DNA from: a bacterium
GTDB taxonomy: Bacteria > Hydrogenedentota > Hydrogenedentia > Hydrogenedentiales > SLHB01
DNA: 6,037 nucleotides
Assembly (NCBI GenBank): GCA_024231375.1
Contig: JAAEQP010000985.1
Location: 1 to 6,037, forward strand
Direction of reading: 5' to 3'
The notes beneath the pieces are model-generated. The model worked only from the letters and a program-made list of their open reading frames with translations, was not told where the DNA came from and ran no database searches. A program made the position numbers and the translations under genes. How positions within the stretch are numbered: position 1 is the first letter of the stretch; each line of letters begins with the position of its first letter. Below are positions 1 to 3,700 of this stretch, one piece after another.

Positions 1-60
1 AATCGCGCGCTCCTCGTTGAGCGCCGGAATCATCACTCCGATTCGTGCTCCATCCCGCAT
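1..60 (-). CDS. Glycosyltransferase family 2, N-terminal fragment (partial)
   Basis: Reading the minus strand from the ATG at 60-58 gives MRDGARIGVMIPALNEERAI, which then leaves the window. The segment of a hydrophobic strand followed by IPALNEE is the classic first beta strand and nucleotide-sugar-binding start of GT-A fold family 2 glycosyltransferases (dolichyl-phosphate mannose synthase or polyprenyl-glycosyltransferase type). These transfer a sugar from a nucleotide-sugar donor, usually at the cytoplasmic face of the membrane. An in-frame stop lies upstream at 96-94 and the only ATG after it is at 60, so this start is favoured. No strong Shine-Dalgarno is visible in front of it. It diverges from the large + strand gene, so the two need not be functionally linked. 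Acceptor and subfamily cannot be told from 20 residues. Confidence 0.62.
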   Translation of the reverse strand, partial: MRDGARIGVMIPALNEERAI

Positions 61-168
61 GGCCGCTGTTATACGGCGAATGGGGGAGAGGCATCAAGGC
101 AGCCCAGAAATGGGAGCATTGGAGCTGTTGAAGAAGACACCTGCCAGTAGAGAGAGAAGCGAAAAGCC

Positions 169-221
169 GGGACTGTACCAAGCGGAGTCCGCCACAGGCG
201 GACGTAGACGGGACTGTCCCA
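169..221. repeat. REP-like palindromic cluster with flanking GGGACTGTNCCA copies
   Basis: Two 12-base copies, GGGACTGTACCA (169-180) and GGGACTGTCCCA (210-221), differ at one base and lie 41 bases apart. The second contains the near-palindrome GGGAC-T-GTCCC. Between them sits a perfect hairpin, GTCCGCC-ACA-GGCGGAC (187-203), with 7-bp arms and a 3-base loop. This arrangement resembles the extragenic palindromes that RAYT/IS200-like transposases mobilise, in which GGGACTGTCCC-type cores are common. That link is recollection and inference, since no transposase gene is in view. A transcription-factor operator or RNA hairpin is an alternative. Confidence 0.5.
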
Positions 222-350
222 GGTTTATTCGCGGCCTCAGTGCCTGAGTGCTCCACCTTTTCCAACAGCCCCGCATTTCGCAGTTGGAGTGTCTCCCGTT
301 TGTGGATAGCCCGGCCCGTCCAACACATGTGGGATCCATTTTGGAGTACG

Positions 351-404
351 GCATCACGATGCCCCTCCGCGGTTGCTGGGAGATGCCCGCATCGTGATGC
401 GGGG
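351..404. repeat. Inverted repeat GCATCACGATGC / GCATCGTGATGC
   Basis: GCATCACGATGC (351-362) is exactly complementary to GCATCGTGATGC (389-400), with 26 bases between, so a 12-bp stem can form. The right arm also sits in its own compact hairpin, CCCGCATC-GT-GATGCGGG (386-403), with 8-bp arms, giving two mutually exclusive folds. No T-tract follows directly, and the location between divergent genes argues against an ordinary intrinsic terminator. An operator for a dimeric regulator or a structured leader are possible roles, but neither is shown by the sequence. Confidence 0.55.
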
Positions 405-456
405 CGTGAATGCGTTTTGTCCGGCGGTCAAGTACGATCTACCCCGCTTACCCAAC

Positions 457-485
457 TTGCAGCGCAGCGGCCTGAATGCTATCGT
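457..485 (+). promoter_or_regulatory. Weak sigma-70-like promoter candidate
   Basis: TTGCAG (457-462) and TATCGT (480-485) are separated by 17 bases and stand about 170 bases ahead of the large gene. They match TTGACA at 3 of 6 and TATAAT at 4 of 6 positions. This is the best-spaced pair I noticed in the region, but a match this weak can occur by chance. If used, transcripts would begin near 492 and include the hairpin at 552-581. Confidence 0.18.
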
Positions 486-551
486 ATCCACAGGGGAAGC
501 CTTCCTAGCGCGGGCTGCGGTGAGAGCGAACTGACATCGTGTGACAGGATA

Positions 552-581
552 CGTGTGCCCAGCGCTATCTGGGCATACACG
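552..581 (+). promoter_or_regulatory. Leader hairpin upstream of the large gene
   Basis: CGTGTGCCCAG (552-562) pairs with CTGGGCATACACG (569-581) around a 6-base loop, CGCTAT. The stem has 6 + 5 base pairs and a 2-base AT bulge on the 3' side. It ends 75 bases before the start codon, so it would lie in the 5' leader if transcription starts upstream. No poly-T follows, so attenuation or termination is not obvious. It might stabilise the message or bind a protein. Confidence 0.4.
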
Positions 582-643
582 ACAAGGCTGGCCTAGCTCA
601 CGAATGGCGGCGTGTTGAACGTCGTGATTCGCACAGCATGCTC

Positions 644-648
644 GGGAG
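644..648 (+). promoter_or_regulatory. Ribosome binding site deciding the 657 start
   Basis: GGGAG lies 8 bases ahead of the ATG at 657, a normal Shine-Dalgarno distance. The other nearby ATG, at 638, is out of frame with the long open frame and lies upstream of this site, so the site supports 657 as the true start. Confidence 0.6.
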
Positions 649-656
649 ACAAGAGA

Positions 657-728
657 ATGCGGCGTTGGACGTTGCTCGGATTCATCGGGGTTTTCTTCTT
701 CGTCTTGTGGCCGGTCGCGGTCCATGCG
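657..728 (+). other. Sec signal peptide
   Basis: Residues 1-24 have a short basic start (MRRW), a hydrophobic core rich in Leu, Phe and Val (residues 5-22), and a small-residue cleavage site reading V-H-A before Asp25. This fits type I signal peptidase cleavage between residues 24 and 25. There is no lipobox cysteine, so the product is not a lipoprotein. Confidence 0.88.
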
Positions 729-3700
729 GACGGTCAACTCACCTACCAGTTCGAACGGAAATGGCCGCTAATGCTGCAGCAGTGGTATTTCAATCATCCC
801 GGAGACGTTGCGGTCAGTTCCTCGGGTGACGTCTATGTCGCGGACCACGGCGGCTGCTGTATCCAGAAGTTTGACGGCAACGGAAACCTATTGGGCAAGT
901 GGGGAAGCTACGGAAGCGGCGACGGACAGTTTAACTACCCCTGTGGCATAGCGGTTGACAGTTTGGGCAACGTATACGTCGCTGACATAGCAAACCACCG
1001 CATTCAGAAATTTGACGGTGCTGGCAACTTCATCATGAAATGGGGTACCCTCGGCACAGGTGACGCACAGTTCGATGATCCTAGCGATGTAGCGGTTGAC
1101 AGTTCGGATAACGTCTATGTTACGGATGTGGACAACCACCGCATTCTGAAATTCGACAGCGACGGCAACTTCTTGACCAAGTGGGGTAGCGAAGGAAACG
1201 GCGACGGACAGTTCGTTTGGCCTTGGGGGATAGCGGTTGACACCTCGGGCAACGTCTACGTCACGGACCACAACAACAACCGCATCCAGAAATTCGACGG
1301 GGATGGCGTCTTTCTCCTTGAATGGGGCACTGGGGGAACTGACGACGGAGAGCTGGCTTGGCCCCGCGGCATTGCGGTCGACAGCTCGGGCGACGTTTAT
1401 GTCGCGGACACAAACCACCACCGCATTCAGAAATTCGACGGCGACGGTACCTTCATCTCGAAATGGGGTAGTAGCCAAGGCGCTGGGGACGGACAGTTCG
1501 CCGCACCCTATGGCGTCGCAGTTAACAGCTCGGGCAAGGTCTATGTCGCGGACTACCACAACCACCGCATTCAGGAATTTGACGGCGACGGCAACCTCCT
1601 CGCCAAGTGGGGGGGCGGGGGCAGCGGCGACGGGCAGTTCGACCGACCCCCTGGCATAGCGGTTGATGGCTCGGGCAACGTCTACGTCGCTGACACGGCG
1701 AATCAACGCATCCAGAAATTCGATAGCGACGGCAACTTCCTACTGAAGTGGGGTAGCTTCGGTACCGGCGACGGGCAGTTCCAATACCCGAGCGACGTGG
1801 CGATTGATAGCTCGGGCAACGTCTACGTCCCGCAGTTGAATAGCGAGTGCATCCAGAAATTCGACGGAGACGGAAACTTCATCCTGAAGTGGGGCAGCAC
1901 GGGAAGCGGTGATGGGCAGTTCGATAACCCCGAAAGCATCGCAGTGGACGGGCTGGGCAACGTCTATGTCGCGGAAAAGACTAACCACCGCATCCAGAGG
2001 TTTGACGGCAACGGCACCTTTATCTTGAAATGGGGTAGCCAAGGCAGCGGCGACGGACAGTTCAATGAACCCCATGGCGTCGCAGTCGACAGCTCGGGCA
2101 ACGTCTACGTCGCGGAGAGATGGAACAACCGCATCCAGAAGTTCGACAGCAGCGGTAACTTCCTGGCCAAATGGGACACCTCCGGTGACGGCGACGGGGA
2201 GTTCAACCAACCCCGAGGAGTTGCGGTAGATAGCTCAGGTTACGTCTACGTTGCGGATACGGGCGACACCGTGACGCGGCGAAACAGCCGCATCCAGAAG
2301 TTCGATGGCGACGGCAACTTTCTGGCCGAGTGGTGCGGTTACGGCGCCGGGAACGGGCAGACCCTGTACCCCGAGGACGTCGCTGTGGACAGTTGGGGGA
2401 ACGTTTACGTCGCGGACACACGCAACAACCGCGTCCAGAAGTTCAAGCCGGTAGTACTAACCGAGCGCGCGAAGGCCATCGTCGTAGCGGGCGGCGGACC
2501 GTATCCGGGTAACGATTTGTGGGCGGCGACCCAGGGGGCGGCGAACTACGCGTATGCGTCGTTGACGAGTCAGGCCTTCACGAAGGAAACCATCTACTAT
2601 CTTTCCGCGGACACGGACCTGGACCTGGACAACAACGGGGTGGCGGACGACGTCGACGGGGATTGCACGAAGGCGAACCTGCAAGACGCCTTGCTCACAT
2701 GGGCACCGGACCCGCTCGGCGGGCTGCCTACGGGCGATGTGGTGCTGTATCTCGTTGACCATGGTGGCCCGGACACCTTCCGCGTGAGCGGCACCGAAGT
2801 CCTGACGGCCGCCGAGTTGGCGCCGTGGCTGGATACACTGGAAGCCCAGATTCAAGGCAAGCTCATCGTGGTGGTGGACGCGTGCTACTGCGGGTCCTTC
2901 GTGGACGACATCTCCTCACCGGGCCGCATTGTCATCACAAGCGCGGCGTCGGACGAGGAAGCCCAGTTCCAGGGGTCCGTGTCCTTCTCGGATTACTTCT
3001 GGACGCGGGTCTTCGCGGGCGATACGGTCCAGGACGCCTTCGATGTGGGCGTGGCGGGCATGGGATCGCAGACGCCGCTCCTGGACGACAACGGCAACGG
3101 TGCGGCCAACGACGGGACCGACGGCACCGTAGCAGCCGTAACCCATATTGGCACGGGTACGCAGAACACGTTCAGCGCGCCGGTCATCACTGCGGCGGTG
3201 GGCGATCACACGTTGACCGGCACGGCGACCACGACCCTATGGGCGGACGCGACGGACACGGACGGGGTGGCAAGTGTATGGGCCGTGATCCTACCACCGG
3301 ATGCGGAATCAGCGACCAGCTACCCGAGCGAACCCCTGTGGTCTGCGGGCGGCGTGCGGTGGGAGAACACGGTCGACGTGTTCACCACCGAAGGCACGTA
3401 CACGGTGCTGTTGTATGCGCGTGACCGCGTGGGCAGCACGTGCGCGCCCACGGTGGTCGAGGTGACGGTGGGGAGTCCCCTGCGCAGGAAGGCGCTCGTG
3501 GTGGCAGGCATCTCCGACCCGGCATCGGCCCGATGGCCGGGCATTGAGTACGCCGCGGACCAGGCATATAGGGCCCTCAAAGGACAGTCCTACGGCGATG
3601 ACGACATCTACTACCTGAGCGCATCGGGCACCGTGGGCGTAGACGCGACGGCGACCTGGAACAACGTTCATTACGCCATCGAAACGTGGGCCGCCACGGA

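Larger units (their letters stand above)
61..656. other. Divergent intergenic region without a convincing gene
   Basis: About 596 bases separate the divergent glycosyltransferase and the large secreted-protein gene. Short reading frames on both strands here have no recognisable domain, and several run into the start of the large gene, so I treat the region as non-coding. It holds a palindrome cluster near 169-221, a long inverted repeat near 351-404, a weak promoter candidate near 457-485 and a leader hairpin at 552-581, listed separately. Promoters for both flanking genes should lie here. Confidence 0.7.

Noticed and set aside
386..420. Hairpin CCCGCATC-GT-GATGCGGG followed later by TTTTG, as a terminator
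   Set aside because: The T-run is short and about a dozen bases away from the stem, and no upstream + strand gene exists for it to terminate.
240..737. Short frames on both strands in the intergenic region (118 and 127 residues)
   Set aside because: Their translations have no recognisable motifs and biased, shadow-like composition; one overlaps the start of the large gene in antisense.
888..2210. Long minus-strand open frames of 272 and 156 residues with repeated FLNAVVVVVRD-like motifs
   Set aside because: They are exactly antisense to the NHL repeats; the periodic motif is the complement of the blade consensus. The + frame has a signal peptide, ribosome binding site and recognisable domains.
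798..2450. CRISPR-like or minisatellite array because of regular spacing
   Set aside because: The 141-base period is coding, with repeats conserved at protein level and changing mostly in phase with codons; there are no short identical repeats with unique spacers.
2825..3424. Plus-strand 199-residue frame overlapping the peptidase and Ig region
   Set aside because: It is out of frame with the long reading frame, rich in Gly, Arg and His as expected for shadows in GC-rich DNA, and shows no domain.
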